In this document: piece by piece, positions 1-8,195 of the stretch | Layout: each line of letters begins with the position of its first letter | How positions within the stretch are numbered: the stretch's first letter is position 1 | Notes under the pieces: model-generated | Databases searched by the model: none | The model's input: only the letters and a program-made list of their open reading frames with translations | Told to the model about the DNA's origin: nothing | Assembly: GCA_049325275.1 (NCBI GenBank) | Contig: JBMOLU010000008.1 | Coordinates: 1-64,000, forward strand | DNA: 64,000 bases | Direction of reading: 5' to 3' | Source: CAIQJJ01 sp049325275 | GTDB taxonomy: Bacteria > Chloroflexota > Anaerolineae > Anaerolineales > UBA4823 | Translations under genes and position numbers: made by a program

Positions 1-1
1 G

Positions 2-550
2 CACTGGAACGGCAACATCCCCGCCAACGGCGGCTCGGTCAGCTTCGGCGTCCAGGGCACGCACGGCGGCACCAACACCACCCCCACCAACTTCGTCCTC
101 AACGGCGTCGCCTGCAACGGCGGCACCCTCACCCCCACAACGCCGGCGCCCACCACCGCAGTCCCAACGACCGCCGTGCCACCTACAACAGCCGTCCCTA
201 CAACGGCCGTCCCAACGACGTCGACACCGGGCAACTGCCAGGTGGCCTATACGCCCAGCAATTGGAGTAACGGCTTCACCGCCGACGTCAAGATCACCAA
301 CAACGGTTCGAGCGCCATCCAGGGCTGGACGCTGACCTGGACATTCCCCGGCAACCAAAACGTTACCAGTATCTGGAATGCCACGCACGTCCAAAACGGT
401 CAAAATGTCTCTGCGGTGAACGTCTCTTACAACGCCAACATTCCCGCCAGCGGCTCGGTCGCCTTTGGCTTCCAGGGAAGCTACAGCGGGACCAACGGCG
501 AACCGGTTGCCTTTAGCCTGAACGGCAAAGCCTGTACAGTCGTCCCGTAA
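2..550 (+). CDS. Secreted protein with tandem CBM2 cellulose-binding domains (C-terminal part only)
   Basis: The reading frame is open from the left edge, so the start and any catalytic domain lie outside the window. The visible protein is the last third of one CBM2-like domain (ending NIPANGGSVSFGVQGT...NGVAC). A Pro/Thr/Ala linker with repeated AVPTT units follows, then a complete CBM2 from NCQVAY to KACTVV. That domain carries the spaced tryptophans of the family (SNW, GWTLTW, IWN) and a terminal Cys pair. Two nearly identical binding modules at the C-terminus are typical of extracellular cellulases and xylanases; which enzyme this is cannot be told. The domain call is firm, and attachment to a glycoside hydrolase is inference. 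Confidence 0.85.
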   Translation, partial: HWNGNIPANGGSVSFGVQGTHGGTNTTPTNFVLNGVACNGGTLTPTTPAPTTAVPTTAVPPTTAVPTTAVPTTSTPGNCQVAYTPSNWSNGFTADVKITNNGSSAIQGWTLTWTFPGNQNVTSIWNATHVQNGQNVSAVNVSYNANIPASGSVAFGFQGSYSGTNGEPVAFSLNGKACTVVP

Positions 551-650
551 ACGGCTGTGGAAAGACAGGGCTCGGGTTCGAGGCTTTCGCCGGGTCCTTC
601 CTGCAGCCAAAGCAACATTTTTGCCGGCCACCGCAAATAACGAAACAAGG

Positions 651-686
651 AACAGCCCGGGTGCAATCGCAAGCACCTGGGCTGTT
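651..686 (+). terminator. Strong stem-loop after the CBM2 gene
   Basis: Positions 651-664 and 673-686 pair over 14 bp (one G-T wobble) around the loop aatcgcaa. It lies 100 bp past the stop codon and just before the next gene. No T-run follows, so intrinsic termination is plausible rather than certain. Confidence 0.45.
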
Positions 687-733
687 ACAATAGGTGTCAC
701 AACAACTTCATTTTCAAAAGGTGGCTGTTTCGC

Positions 734-1723
734 ATGACAAAAACCGAATCCATTATCCGCCGAGACACCGCCTGGGCTGCACGTTTTCCCAGGCGTATCT
801 TCGCGCGGCAAAAAGAAGCCTTTCTCCAAACCCTTGACGAAGAACTGCAAGGCATGGGATACCTCACCCAGCGGGTGAGGGTGAATACCCTGCTCACAAA
901 CCGCCTGCTGGTGACCACCTGTGCGCAACCGGAGGTGATCTTTACCGCCCACTACGACACACCCACGATCATGCCCTTCTGGCTGAACCCCTTTTTCCGC
1001 ATCTTTGGGCATACGCAGCAAATTCCCATGATGATCGTACTGATCGTTGCGTTACAGGTTCCCAGCCTCGTGCTGGGCCTGATCGCCGCCCGCTTCCCTG
1101 CACTAGAATCGGCTACGGCGGCCGCCTTGGTGGCCTATTTTGTCATCCTGGGTGTGTCGTTGGTTACGGCTGCCATCCCCAACCCACACAACCGTGAGGA
1201 CAATACCAGCGGCGTGATCGGCTTGATGGCGCTGGCCGAATGGGCTAAAGACAGGCCCGAGATCAAAGCAAGGGTGCAGTTTGCCTTTCTCGACAACGAA
1301 GAGTGGGGGATGATCGGGTCGGGTGCACTAAAGGACTGGTGGCGCAAGCAAAAACACCCTTACTCACAGGCGCAAATCATCAATCTCGACTGCATCTCGC
1401 GCGGCAAGGTACCGCTGATCGTTCACCACGGCAAAGACCAACTCGCCCGGCGGCTGCTGCCCTTCCTGCAAAAGCACCTGCCCGAGACCCGGCTGGTCAA
1501 CATGGGCGTCATCCCGCTTTCCGACAACTACACCTTTCGCAAGCAGGGCGCCGTCGATATCACCTACACCGATGCGGCCTTGTTCCCGGGTGGTTACTAC
1601 GTGCCCAAGATTCACGTCATCCAGGATAACGATCTTTCTGCCGAACGGCTGGCGGCCTGCGTCAGCGCGCTGACGGATTTCTTGCAGCAACCAGAAAGCG
1701 CTCAAAGGCGAGAAGGAGCATAG
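734..1723 (+). CDS. M28 family zinc metallopeptidase with membrane segments
   Basis: 329 aa. The M28 zinc-site pattern is present in order: AHYDT (H73, D75), NREDNTSG (D156, the bridging ligand), DNEEWG (E189/E190), INLD (D219) and KIH (H294). Between the first and second motif (about residues 97-149) are two or three hydrophobic stretches that look like membrane helices. The catalytic domain is therefore interrupted by a membrane insert, which is unusual for secreted M28 aminopeptidases. An AAAAGGTGG-type ribosome site lies 9 nt before the ATG. It is probably a membrane-anchored aminopeptidase; the substrate is unknown. It stands alone between the CBM2 gene and the convergent amylase gene. 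Confidence 0.85.
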   Translation: MTKTESIIRRDTAWAARFPRRIFARQKEAFLQTLDEELQGMGYLTQRVRVNTLLTNRLLVTTCAQPEVIFTAHYDTPTIMPFWLNPFFRIFGHTQQIPMMIVLIVALQVPSLVLGLIAARFPALESATAAALVAYFVILGVSLVTAAIPNPHNREDNTSGVIGLMALAEWAKDRPEIKARVQFAFLDNEEWGMIGSGALKDWWRKQKHPYSQAQIINLDCISRGKVPLIVHHGKDQLARRLLPFLQKHLPETRLVNMGVIPLSDNYTFRKQGAVDITYTDAALFPGGYYVPKIHVIQDNDLSAERLAACVSALTDFLQQPESAQRREGA

Positions 1724-1741
1724 AGCGTATTCGTTTTTCGC

Positions 1742-3103
1742 TCATTGCACCAGCAACACCCGCGCCCAATTCGGCCACACATTGTCTACGCGCAAGCGCC
1801 CATCGCTGCACGGGAAGCGCTCGTCAGGGTTGAGCAAATCCACGGCGTGGTGTGCGCCATGAGCCGCAAGTGGAACATCAAAAGCGGCCGGCTGCTCCGA
1901 AGCGTTGAGCAGCACGACCACCTGCTGCCCATCCACCTGGCGGGCGAAGGCAAACTGCTCGTGTGCGACAAACAACTGGCGGTAATCGCCGCGCCGCAGG
2001 GCCGGCGTCTGGTGGCGTAAATGGGCCAGGCGTGAAATCGCGGCAACCAGATCGGGCAGCGGCCCGTTTTGGCGCACATCGGCCAGGTCGATGAACGGGC
2101 GTAGAGGACGGTCGCTGCCATTATTTCTCGTTCCGGCCAGCCCCCACTCGCTGCCGTAATAGATCGACGGCACACCCGGCATGGTGAAGAGCAAGCAATA
2201 CAGGGGGTATAAATGGGCCGGTTTGGTCAAATTGCTGGCCACACGGTTGACGTCGTGATTGTCGGCAAAGGCATACAGCGGCAGACTGGTGTACAGGCCG
2301 CCATCACCGAACTGGCGGTTGAGCGCATAGGCGATTTCGAAATAGTTGGCATCCACCAGGCTCGAATACAACCCCTTGTAACACTCATAGTTGGTCACGG
2401 AATCGAGCGTCTGCGGGTTGGCCAGGCGGCGATAGTCACCGTGGACGATCTCTCCCATCAACCAGAAATCCGGACGGCGCGCCCGGCAGAAAGCCGCCAG
2501 GGCACGCAAGAAATCGGCGTCGATCACGTCGGCTGCGTCCAGGCGCAGGCCATCGACCGCAAACCTGTCCATCCACGAGGCCACCGCCCCGAACAAATGC
2601 TCGCGCACTGCCGGGTGCGACAGGTTGAGCTTGACCAGGTCATAGTGCCCGGCCCAGCCCTCGTAGCTGAACGCATCGCCGTACGGGCTGCGGCTGTCGA
2701 AACGCAGGTTGTAAAACCAGTCTTTATAAGGCGAATCCCAACCACGCGCCTGAACGTCATGGAAAGCCCAAAAATCGCGCCCCACGTGGTTGAACACCCC
2801 ATCCAGCACCAGGCGGATGCCGTTGGCATGCAGGGCGGCACTTAAGTGAACGAGGGTTTCATCGGCGCCAAGCCGGCGATCGACGTGATAATAGTCGGCC
2901 GTATCGTATCCGTGGGCGGATGACTCGAACAACGGTCCCAGGTAGAGTGCATTCACCCCCAACGATTTCAAGTGCCCGATCCAGGCGTAAAGCTGTTCCA
3001 GGCGAGGCGCCGGGGGTGATGAAAAGTCATTGCGTTCGGGCGCGCCTGTCATCCCAAGCGGGTAAATGTGATAGAAGATTGAATCAAAGGACCAGTGAGA
3101 CAT
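1742..3103 (-). CDS. GH13 alpha-amylase family protein (cyclomaltodextrinase/maltogenic amylase-like)
   Basis: 453 aa, with no signal peptide, so cytoplasmic. The (beta/alpha)8 barrel motifs of GH13 are complete: DGVFNHVG (region I), GLRLDAAD with nucleophile D189, MGEIVH with acid/base E218, and FADNHD with D284. A short all-beta C-terminal domain follows. The open frame extends 26 codons upstream, but the start chosen here has GGAGG 5-6 nt before it and the upstream codons do not look like protein. The promoter (TTGCCG, 18 bp, TATATT at 3189-3218) contains a palindrome that also occurs at the promoter of the neighbouring tetR. The amylase is therefore probably repressed by that regulator and released by a sugar or another ligand. 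Exact specificity (maltodextrin, cyclodextrin, trehalose) cannot be read from sequence. Confidence 0.88.
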   Translation of the reverse strand: MSHWSFDSIFYHIYPLGMTGAPERNDFSSPPAPRLEQLYAWIGHLKSLGVNALYLGPLFESSAHGYDTADYYHVDRRLGADETLVHLSAALHANGIRLVLDGVFNHVGRDFWAFHDVQARGWDSPYKDWFYNLRFDSRSPYGDAFSYEGWAGHYDLVKLNLSHPAVREHLFGAVASWMDRFAVDGLRLDAADVIDADFLRALAAFCRARRPDFWLMGEIVHGDYRRLANPQTLDSVTNYECYKGLYSSLVDANYFEIAYALNRQFGDGGLYTSLPLYAFADNHDVNRVASNLTKPAHLYPLYCLLFTMPGVPSIYYGSEWGLAGTRNNGSDRPLRPFIDLADVRQNGPLPDLVAAISRLAHLRHQTPALRRGDYRQLFVAHEQFAFARQVDGQQVVVLLNASEQPAAFDVPLAAHGAHHAVDLLNPDERFPCSDGRLRVDNVWPNWARVLLVQ

Positions 3104-3188
3104 CGAAACCTCCAGATAAGCATTGATGGTTCTCCCTTCACAAGGAAAGCCATTCTCGTTGAAGGGTAGAAACTGTTTCACACACGCG

Positions 3189-3218
3189 AATATACCGTTC
3201 GGTATACATCATCGGCAA
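3189..3218 (-). promoter_or_regulatory. Promoter of the amylase gene with embedded TetR operator (3191-3206)
   Basis: On the minus strand a TTGCCG -35 (3213-3218) and TATATT -10 (3189-3194) are separated by 18 bp. The palindrome TATACCG-TT-CGGTATA (3191-3206) fills the spacer and overlaps the -10. The same motif with one mismatch lies in the tetR promoter at 4058-4073. Confidence 0.6.
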
Positions 3219-3482
3219 AAAAGAGTCGCAGGCAAGCAGCCTACGACGTATACTGCCCAAGGGAATAAACTACGCTTTTCCTGCCGTCTCCAGCGGAGCT
3301 TGATAAATCAGGCGAAACCTGCTTGAAGCTGGTTTTATCCAACGTAATTTGACAGCCGGACATTCATGTCCGGGCGGGCCGAAACCGCAACTTATGCCCA
3401 CTGAAGGATATCCGGCTGGAAAGTGGCATCCTACCCGGTAAGTTGCGGCCAGGACGGCCGCCTGCGGCCTGCCCCCGTGCAC
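3219..3482. other. Non-coding stretch between tetR and the amylase promoter
   Basis: No convincing gene is visible. It contains two short perfect hairpins: CCGGACA-ttca-TGTCCGG near 3358-3375, and GGCCGC-ct-GCGGCC near 3452-3465. Either may end the minus-strand tetR transcript; neither has a clear T-run. Confidence 0.4.
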
Positions 3483-4049
3483 TTAAGAGAATATCCCGTG
3501 CATGAACTGGTGAACGGCTTGATACACCAAGGGGTCTTCCAACTCGGTATAACCGTTGAGCGCCATACCGATGTACGTGTTAATCATGCCCAAAAAGGTG
3601 GTTGCATAGGCCCGCTGGCGGCCTTTCATATTACCATGCTGGCTGGCCGCCTGCAAAAACATTTGCTCGATCACCAGATAACTCTTCTCGTTCCAGGGCG
3701 CCACGGCCTGAAAGGCTTCACTTTGCTGCGGCGTATACCATAGGGCCAACTGCATGCGGTAAAACGCACGGTGCCCCCTGGCATAGTCGAAAAATGCCCG
3801 GGCGATTTTCTCCAATGTCAACGGCAAGTCCCCGCGGTATTCGGCAGCCTGTGCAACCGCCTGGACCAGTGGGGTAAAGTGTTTTTCCAGCAAGGCGTCC
3901 AGCAGGCCACGCTTGCTGCCGAAATAATGATAGAGGGTTGGCTTGGTCACCCCGGAGGCTTCGACGATTTCTTGTACGCCGACAGCATCATAGCCGCGGG
4001 ACGCAAAAAGCTGCAAAGCGTTTGCCAGGATGGTGGAGCGATTATCCAT
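3483..4049 (-). CDS. TetR/AcrR family transcriptional regulator
   Basis: 188 aa. The N-terminal helix-turn-helix (ILANALQLFASRGYDAVGVQ, then ASGVTKPTLYHYFGSKRGLL) is a textbook TetR DNA-binding domain; the rest is an all-helical ligand-binding and dimerisation domain. The frame could start 9 codons earlier, but that would place the operator inside the gene, and ATG 4049 fits the promoter. TTGACA (4079-4084) and TATACT (4056-4061) with a 17-bp spacer predict transcription starting at or next to this ATG, so the mRNA is probably leaderless. The operator-like palindrome in the spacer suggests autorepression, and the matching site at the amylase promoter suggests a second target. The ligand is unknown. 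Confidence 0.88.
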   Translation of the reverse strand: MDNRSTILANALQLFASRGYDAVGVQEIVEASGVTKPTLYHYFGSKRGLLDALLEKHFTPLVQAVAQAAEYRGDLPLTLEKIARAFFDYARGHRAFYRMQLALWYTPQQSEAFQAVAPWNEKSYLVIEQMFLQAASQHGNMKGRQRAYATTFLGMINTYIGMALNGYTELEDPLVYQAVHQFMHGIFS

Positions 4050-4055
4050 TCCCGC

Positions 4056-4084
4056 AGTATACCGAACGGTACACAAAATGTCAA
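4056..4084 (-). promoter_or_regulatory. tetR promoter with operator (4058-4073)
   Basis: TTGACA-17 bp-TATACT on the minus strand is close to the sigma-70 consensus. The spacer and -10 are covered by tataccgaacggtaca, the same palindrome as at 3191-3206 with one mismatch in the arms. The -10 ends 7 nt before the ATG at 4049. Confidence 0.65.
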
Positions 4085-4100
4085 GGCTTTTGCACTCACT

Positions 4101-4685
4101 TTATGAATCCTGGGACTTTGTCAAAGCCTGGCGCAGCCGGCAGACCCAATCCAGTTCGCGCTGGTAGTAGGTGAGCCAGTTTTCCTGAATCGCCTGCCAA
4201 AGCAGGGCTTCGCGCGGGGTCCTCGCCAGGGCGGGGTTGATATAAGCGTCGCGAGGCACGCCGGAGGGTGAAAGATTTTTTTGTTTTTCCTGGTGCTGCA
4301 ACATAGCAACCTGCATGCGCATGTCTGTCTCGTAGGTTTCGAGTATGCCGTCCAACTCTCCGGCAGTGAGGGCATCGCTCCAGGCCAGTTGGATCAAGAA
4401 GGCATTCTTGATCTGGGGTAGTTCCGGTTGTGAAAGCACCCACTCTTTCAACACCGTTTTCCCGGCAGGAGTGATGGCGTAAATCTTACGTGATGGGCTG
4501 TCTTCTTGCAGTTCTACTTCTCTGCTCACCAAGCCTTCTTCGTGCAGCTTGATCAACGCTTTATAAATCTGATTGTTGTTCCCCGACCAATACAGGGCCG
4601 GTGAGCCCTCGAACATTTTCTTGATATCGTAACCGGTCAATGGATGCCAACTCAACAGGCCCAGGATGGCATTTTCGATAGACAT
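4101..4685 (-). CDS. PadR family transcriptional regulator
   Basis: 194 aa. The N-terminal winged helix (AILGLLSWHPLTGYDIKKMFE, then NNNQIYKALIKLHEEGLV and KIYAITPAGKTVL) is the PadR signature. The C-terminal half is a helical, coiled-coil-like dimerisation domain of the Vir_act_alpha_C type. AAGGAGTG precedes the ATG by 7 nt. No neighbouring target is obvious: the next gene downstream is the separately promoted tetR. PadR proteins usually repress detoxification or transport genes in response to small molecules; the ligand here is unknown. Confidence 0.88.
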   Translation of the reverse strand: MSIENAILGLLSWHPLTGYDIKKMFEGSPALYWSGNNNQIYKALIKLHEEGLVSREVELQEDSPSRKIYAITPAGKTVLKEWVLSQPELPQIKNAFLIQLAWSDALTAGELDGILETYETDMRMQVAMLQHQEKQKNLSPSGVPRDAYINPALARTPREALLWQAIQENWLTYYQRELDWVCRLRQALTKSQDS

Positions 4686-4823
4686 AGGGTTTCACTCCTT
4701 CGCAACGATCAAACCAGACGGGTTATTCTTAACACAGGATAACACAATAACCGGCCCCCTGTCCATCCTGATGATATACTTGACCATGCGCCACGAAAGC
4801 CCACCTCTACCACATCCATCTCC

Positions 4824-5309
4824 GTGCCATCGTTTCCCATCTCCCTCAGACAATTTTTACAAACCGAAACCTGCCCTGCTGGCTGGCGTCGTTTCGACCT
4901 GTACTTATTCCGTGACGAACAGGTGGTCTTCTACGTGGGCCAATCACAGCTGGCGTTTGGGCGCGTCTGGCGGCACATCCACGATGGGTTCAAGGGACGC
5001 TCGGTGGTCGGGCGCTTTATCTTGTGCAACTGGCCGGCTTCGATGAGATTTACCATCGAATTCTTCAGTTCACAGGATGCACTTTTCGCCGAGGCCGCTC
5101 ACGAGTTAAGCGCAGCCGAGCGGCTGTTGATCGAAAAGCATACCCCCTGCTTCAACGATGTGGGCAACCCATACCCGAGCATTCTGCCCGAACACTATGC
5201 GCCGGTCACGGCCAGGCCTGTCTGCTCACGCAGCTTGAAGAAGTTGATCCACGAAGCGGCGCACTCGCTGCGAGCGGAAGAACAAAAACGCCTGATGCGC
5301 GACACTTGA
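4824..5309 (+). CDS. GIY-YIG nuclease superfamily-like protein
   Basis: 161 aa with a probable GTG start; no ATG lies in a suitable place, so the exact start is uncertain. The N-terminal half reads FDLYLFRDEQVVFYVGQS followed by RVWRHIHDGFKG. This matches the GIY-YIG core (LYLF for GIY, FYVG for YIG, then the conserved Arg and His). A candidate metal-binding glutamate lies in LLIEKHTPCFND. Stand-alone proteins of this kind resemble UvrC- or SLX1-type nuclease domains, but no other domain is present. The stop codon overlaps the -35 element of the following tetR promoter. The fold assignment is by motif only; function is unknown. Confidence 0.6.
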   Translation: MPSFPISLRQFLQTETCPAGWRRFDLYLFRDEQVVFYVGQSQLAFGRVWRHIHDGFKGRSVVGRFILCNWPASMRFTIEFFSSQDALFAEAAHELSAAERLLIEKHTPCFNDVGNPYPSILPEHYAPVTARPVCSRSLKKLIHEAAHSLRAEEQKRLMRDT

Positions 5310-5347
5310 CAAATTTTTTTATGCGCGATAATATGGGTGACTACCCA
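5306..5347 (+). promoter_or_regulatory. Sigma-70 promoter and palindromic operator of the TetR/nitroreductase operon
   Basis: TTGACA (5306-5311), a 17-bp spacer and TAATAT (5329-5334) form a near-consensus promoter. TGGGT-GACT-ACCCA (5334-5347) follows directly at the expected transcription start, the usual place for an autorepressor site. The leader to ATG 5370 would be about 29 nt. Confidence 0.65.
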
Positions 5348-5369
5348 CCCAAAATAAAGAGTGACCAAC

Positions 5370-5987
5370 ATGCCACGGATCAAACAAACCGAACGCCAGC
5401 ATACCTTCGAGCAAACACGCCAACGCCTGCTGCTCGCTGCCGCCAACGAGTTTTCGCAGGCCGGCTACCTGGGGGCCAATATCAATGCCATCTCCATCGC
5501 CGCCGGCTACGCCAAGGGCACGGTTTACAATTACTTCCCCAGCAAGCAGGCCCTGCTGCTCGCCTTAATCGACGACACGGCTCAGCGGCACCTCGATTTC
5601 GTGCAGCAGCGCACGCTGGCAGAAAGCCAGCCCATACAACGGTTGAAATGCTTTTTCCAGGCAGGCTTCGAATTCGTGGCAAGCCACCTGCCGCAGGCAC
5701 GCGTGATGCTCAACACCATCTACGGAGCAGACGAAACCCTTAAACAGCACGCCTTCGAAGCTTACCAGCCCCTGTTCCGGTTAATCGCCGAAGAGATTCT
5801 TGCCCCCGGCATGGCCCAAGGTGTGTTCCAGGATCTCGAACCCGGCAGGACCGCTACCCTGCTGATGACTGTTTACCTGGGAACAGCCTCGCACATCGAC
5901 GCGCAAGGCCGCTTTTGGCTCGAAGCAGAGCAAGTGGCCAGGCTGGCTTTATACGGTATCTCGAAAACGCCAGGAGATTCAGGATGA
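5370..5987 (+). CDS. TetR family transcriptional regulator (nitroreductase operon)
   Basis: 205 aa. The N-terminal HTH (RLLLAAANEFSQAGYLGANI, AAGYAKGTVYNYFPSKQALL) is clear, followed by a helical effector domain. A GTG three codons upstream is possible, but ATG 5370 has the better-placed AAGAG ribosome site. The stop overlaps the start of the next gene as ATGA, so the two are translationally coupled. TetR plus ferredoxin-nitroreductase pairs are common, and the regulator normally senses a compound handled by the enzyme. The palindrome at 5334-5347 is its likely operator. Confidence 0.88.
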   Translation: MPRIKQTERQHTFEQTRQRLLLAAANEFSQAGYLGANINAISIAAGYAKGTVYNYFPSKQALLLALIDDTAQRHLDFVQQRTLAESQPIQRLKCFFQAGFEFVASHLPQARVMLNTIYGADETLKQHAFEAYQPLFRLIAEEILAPGMAQGVFQDLEPGRTATLLMTVYLGTASHIDAQGRFWLEAEQVARLALYGISKTPGDSG

Positions 5988-6823
5988 TCGAAATTATCCA
6001 AGAAAAGTGCTCTGCCTGCGGGCTTTGTGTCGATTTATGCCACGAAAGCTGCATCACCTTACAGGGCCGGCAAGTGCAAATCGATCGCACGGTTTGCAGT
6101 ACGTGCACGCAGTGCGTGGCCGCCTGCCCCACGCGCGCACTGCATTGGAACCAAACGCCCCCGGAGAAGTTCGAACGAACGCGGCTGCCCACTACCGATC
6201 AGTTGGACGAGCTATTCAAAGAGCGCCGCAGCATCCGGAACTTTAAACGGGAAAAGATCGACCGGGCGTTACTGCAAGAGATCGCCGGCTACGGCGCTTA
6301 TGCCCCCACGCACGCTTTCAGCCTGCGCGCCGTCCTGGTCGATGAAGAGTACCTGATCGCCATCCTCGACCAGACGATTGTAAATTACTGCCGCTGGATC
6401 TATCGTCTGGGCTATACCCCTCTGGGAAGTCTTCTGGCCTCTCTTTTTGGCTACGCCGATGAAATGAACAAAGCGCGACCCAAGCTGAAGGCCACGCTGG
6501 AACTCGGGCATGCCTTTCAAAGCATGCCGACGGCCTTTATTCTCATCGTTGGCGATAAGAAAGTGCCGCTCTCCGAAGCCAGCGCCCAATATGCACTGGC
6601 CAACATGATGTACTACGCCCAGGCCAAAGAAATCGGGACCTGCCTGTGGGCCAATGGGCCATTGTTCATCGACAAAAACCGCCGGGCACGCCAGGCGCTA
6701 GGGTTAACGAAAAACGAACGCATCTTTGGGGCCATGTACCTGGGTATTCCCGCTGTCCGCTTCAGCAATAAGGTGGCCGGCAAAGCGCTCCCCCTTCAAT
6801 GGAACGGGACCAAAGCGAAATAA
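5984..6823 (+). CDS. Nitroreductase family protein with N-terminal 2x[4Fe-4S] ferredoxin domain
   Basis: 279 aa. Residues 1-55 carry two ferredoxin motifs (CSACGLCVDLCH and CSTCTQCVAACP). The remainder is an FMN-dependent nitroreductase fold beginning ERRSIRNFKREKI, with the typical late LGIP motif. Such fusions pass electrons from reduced ferredoxin to flavin to reduce nitro compounds, quinones or similar substrates in the cytoplasm. The start shares ATGA with the upstream tetR stop. A longer frame exists upstream but lies inside tetR. The substrate is unknown. Confidence 0.9.
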   Translation: MIEIIQEKCSACGLCVDLCHESCITLQGRQVQIDRTVCSTCTQCVAACPTRALHWNQTPPEKFERTRLPTTDQLDELFKERRSIRNFKREKIDRALLQEIAGYGAYAPTHAFSLRAVLVDEEYLIAILDQTIVNYCRWIYRLGYTPLGSLLASLFGYADEMNKARPKLKATLELGHAFQSMPTAFILIVGDKKVPLSEASAQYALANMMYYAQAKEIGTCLWANGPLFIDKNRRARQALGLTKNERIFGAMYLGIPAVRFSNKVAGKALPLQWNGTKAK

Positions 6824-6950
6824 CCAGACGACTTTAATAAAAAGCGAGGCTTCGCACTCACGATGGTGGCTTTGGCAGCTGGTAACGTTTTTACCGGCCA
6901 CAGCGAATGCGACAGCCCCGGCTTCAAACTCTCCCCACAGGCTACAGCCG

Positions 6951-8195
6951 CTAACGCTTGTTCTGCTGCGCGCGTGGGGCGTGAGATATGTGGCGCACAG
7001 CACGCTGCGGTGAACGCGGCGGCACCCGGTGCACCCCGCGCTGCGCGGGCGCTTCCTGCGGCGGCGGTGCAGGGACGGTGTAGTCGAAGCCATCCACGAT
7101 CTCACGCGGCAGCGATTGCTTCATAATCTTTTCCAACTGGCGCACCATGTCATCGTCGTCCGGCGTGATCAAGGTAAAGGCATCGCCACTTCGCTCGGCG
7201 CGGCCGGTACGCCCAATGCGATGAATATACGCATCAGCGGTGTCCGGCATGTCGAAATTGATGACATGGGAGATGCTGTCCACGTCCAGGCCACGGGCAG
7301 CAATATCGGTAGCCACCATGATCTGAAACTGGCCGCTGCGAAATCCACTGAGGGCATTCTGGCGCTGGCCCTGGGTACGATCGGAATGCAGGCTGGTCAC
7401 CTTATAACCTTCGCGGGCCAGTTTGCGCGCCAGGCTCTGGGCACGGTGACGTGTGCGGGCAAAGATCAACACCGAATTCGTATCGGTGCGCTTAAGAATT
7501 TCAAATGTGAGCGCCGTTTTGAGGTGCCGCGGCACCGGATACAGGGCATGCGAAACGGTATGCGCCGGCCGGACGATCCCAACCGCAACCCGCTTCGGTA
7601 TGCGCAGGGTTTCGGCGGCAAGTTTTTCCACGTCTGCGGGGAAAGTGGCCGAAAACAGCATCGTCTGCCGCGCGGCGGGCACAAGCTTGACGATGCGACG
7701 TACGTCCGGCAAAAAACCCATATCGAACATGCGGTCGGCCTCATCCAGCACCAGCACTTCTACACCGTCCAGGGGGGCAAAGCCCTGCGAGGCCAGATCG
7801 AGCAAACGCCCGGGGCAGGCCACCAGGATTTCGACGCCGCTTTTTAGCGCCTTGATCTGCGGCTCTGTGCCGACGCCGCCATAAACCGTCGCCGAACGGA
7901 TATTCGTACCTGCGCTCAAGATTCGAATGTTGGTGTGGATTTGCTCGGCCAGCTCGCGCGTGGGGGTAACGATCAAGGCCCGCACGCGATTGCGTGGGCC
8001 GTGAAGCAGCTTTTGCAAAATAGGCAAAACGAACGTGGCCGTCTTGCCGGTGCCGGTCTGCGCTGTGCCGATCAGATCCTGGCCGGAAAGCGCCACGGGA
8101 ATGGCCGCTTCCTGGATCGGCGTCGCCTCATGGTATCCGGCGCGATGAATTCCCGCCATCAGGCGGGGGTCGAGTTTGAACTGTGTAAAATTCAC
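6951..8195 (-). CDS. DEAD-box ATP-dependent RNA helicase (RhlE-like)
   Basis: 414 aa. The helicase motifs appear in order: Q-motif (TPIQEAAIP), motif I AQTGTGKT (K51), PTRELAEQ, VLDEADRMFDMGF (motif II), SATFP (motif III), TDIAARGLD and HRIGRTGRAER (motif VI). The C-terminal extension is short and basic with Pro/Arg-rich stretches (APPPQEAPAQRG), as in RhlE/CsdA-type helicases of RNA metabolism. The start is a GTG that overlaps the stop of the truncated methyltransferase by the sequence GTGA; a later ATG (residue 13) is less likely because the Q-motif aromatic residues would be lost. It probably helps RNA folding or ribosome assembly. Confidence 0.92.
   Translation of the reverse strand: MNFTQFKLDPRLMAGIHRAGYHEATPIQEAAIPVALSGQDLIGTAQTGTGKTATFVLPILQKLLHGPRNRVRALIVTPTRELAEQIHTNIRILSAGTNIRSATVYGGVGTEPQIKALKSGVEILVACPGRLLDLASQGFAPLDGVEVLVLDEADRMFDMGFLPDVRRIVKLVPAARQTMLFSATFPADVEKLAAETLRIPKRVAVGIVRPAHTVSHALYPVPRHLKTALTFEILKRTDTNSVLIFARTRHRAQSLARKLAREGYKVTSLHSDRTQGQRQNALSGFRSGQFQIMVATDIAARGLDVDSISHVINFDMPDTADAYIHRIGRTGRAERSGDAFTLITPDDDDMVRQLEKIMKQSLPREIVDGFDYTVPAPPPQEAPAQRGVHRVPPRSPQRAVRHISHAPRAQQNKR

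Noticed and set aside
600..6920. Similarity between about 610-640 and 6870-6915 (TTTTTGCCGGCCACCGC versus TTTTTACCGGCCACAGC)
   Set aside because: The shared stretch is short and imperfect; it could be another degenerate repeat, but chance cannot be excluded.
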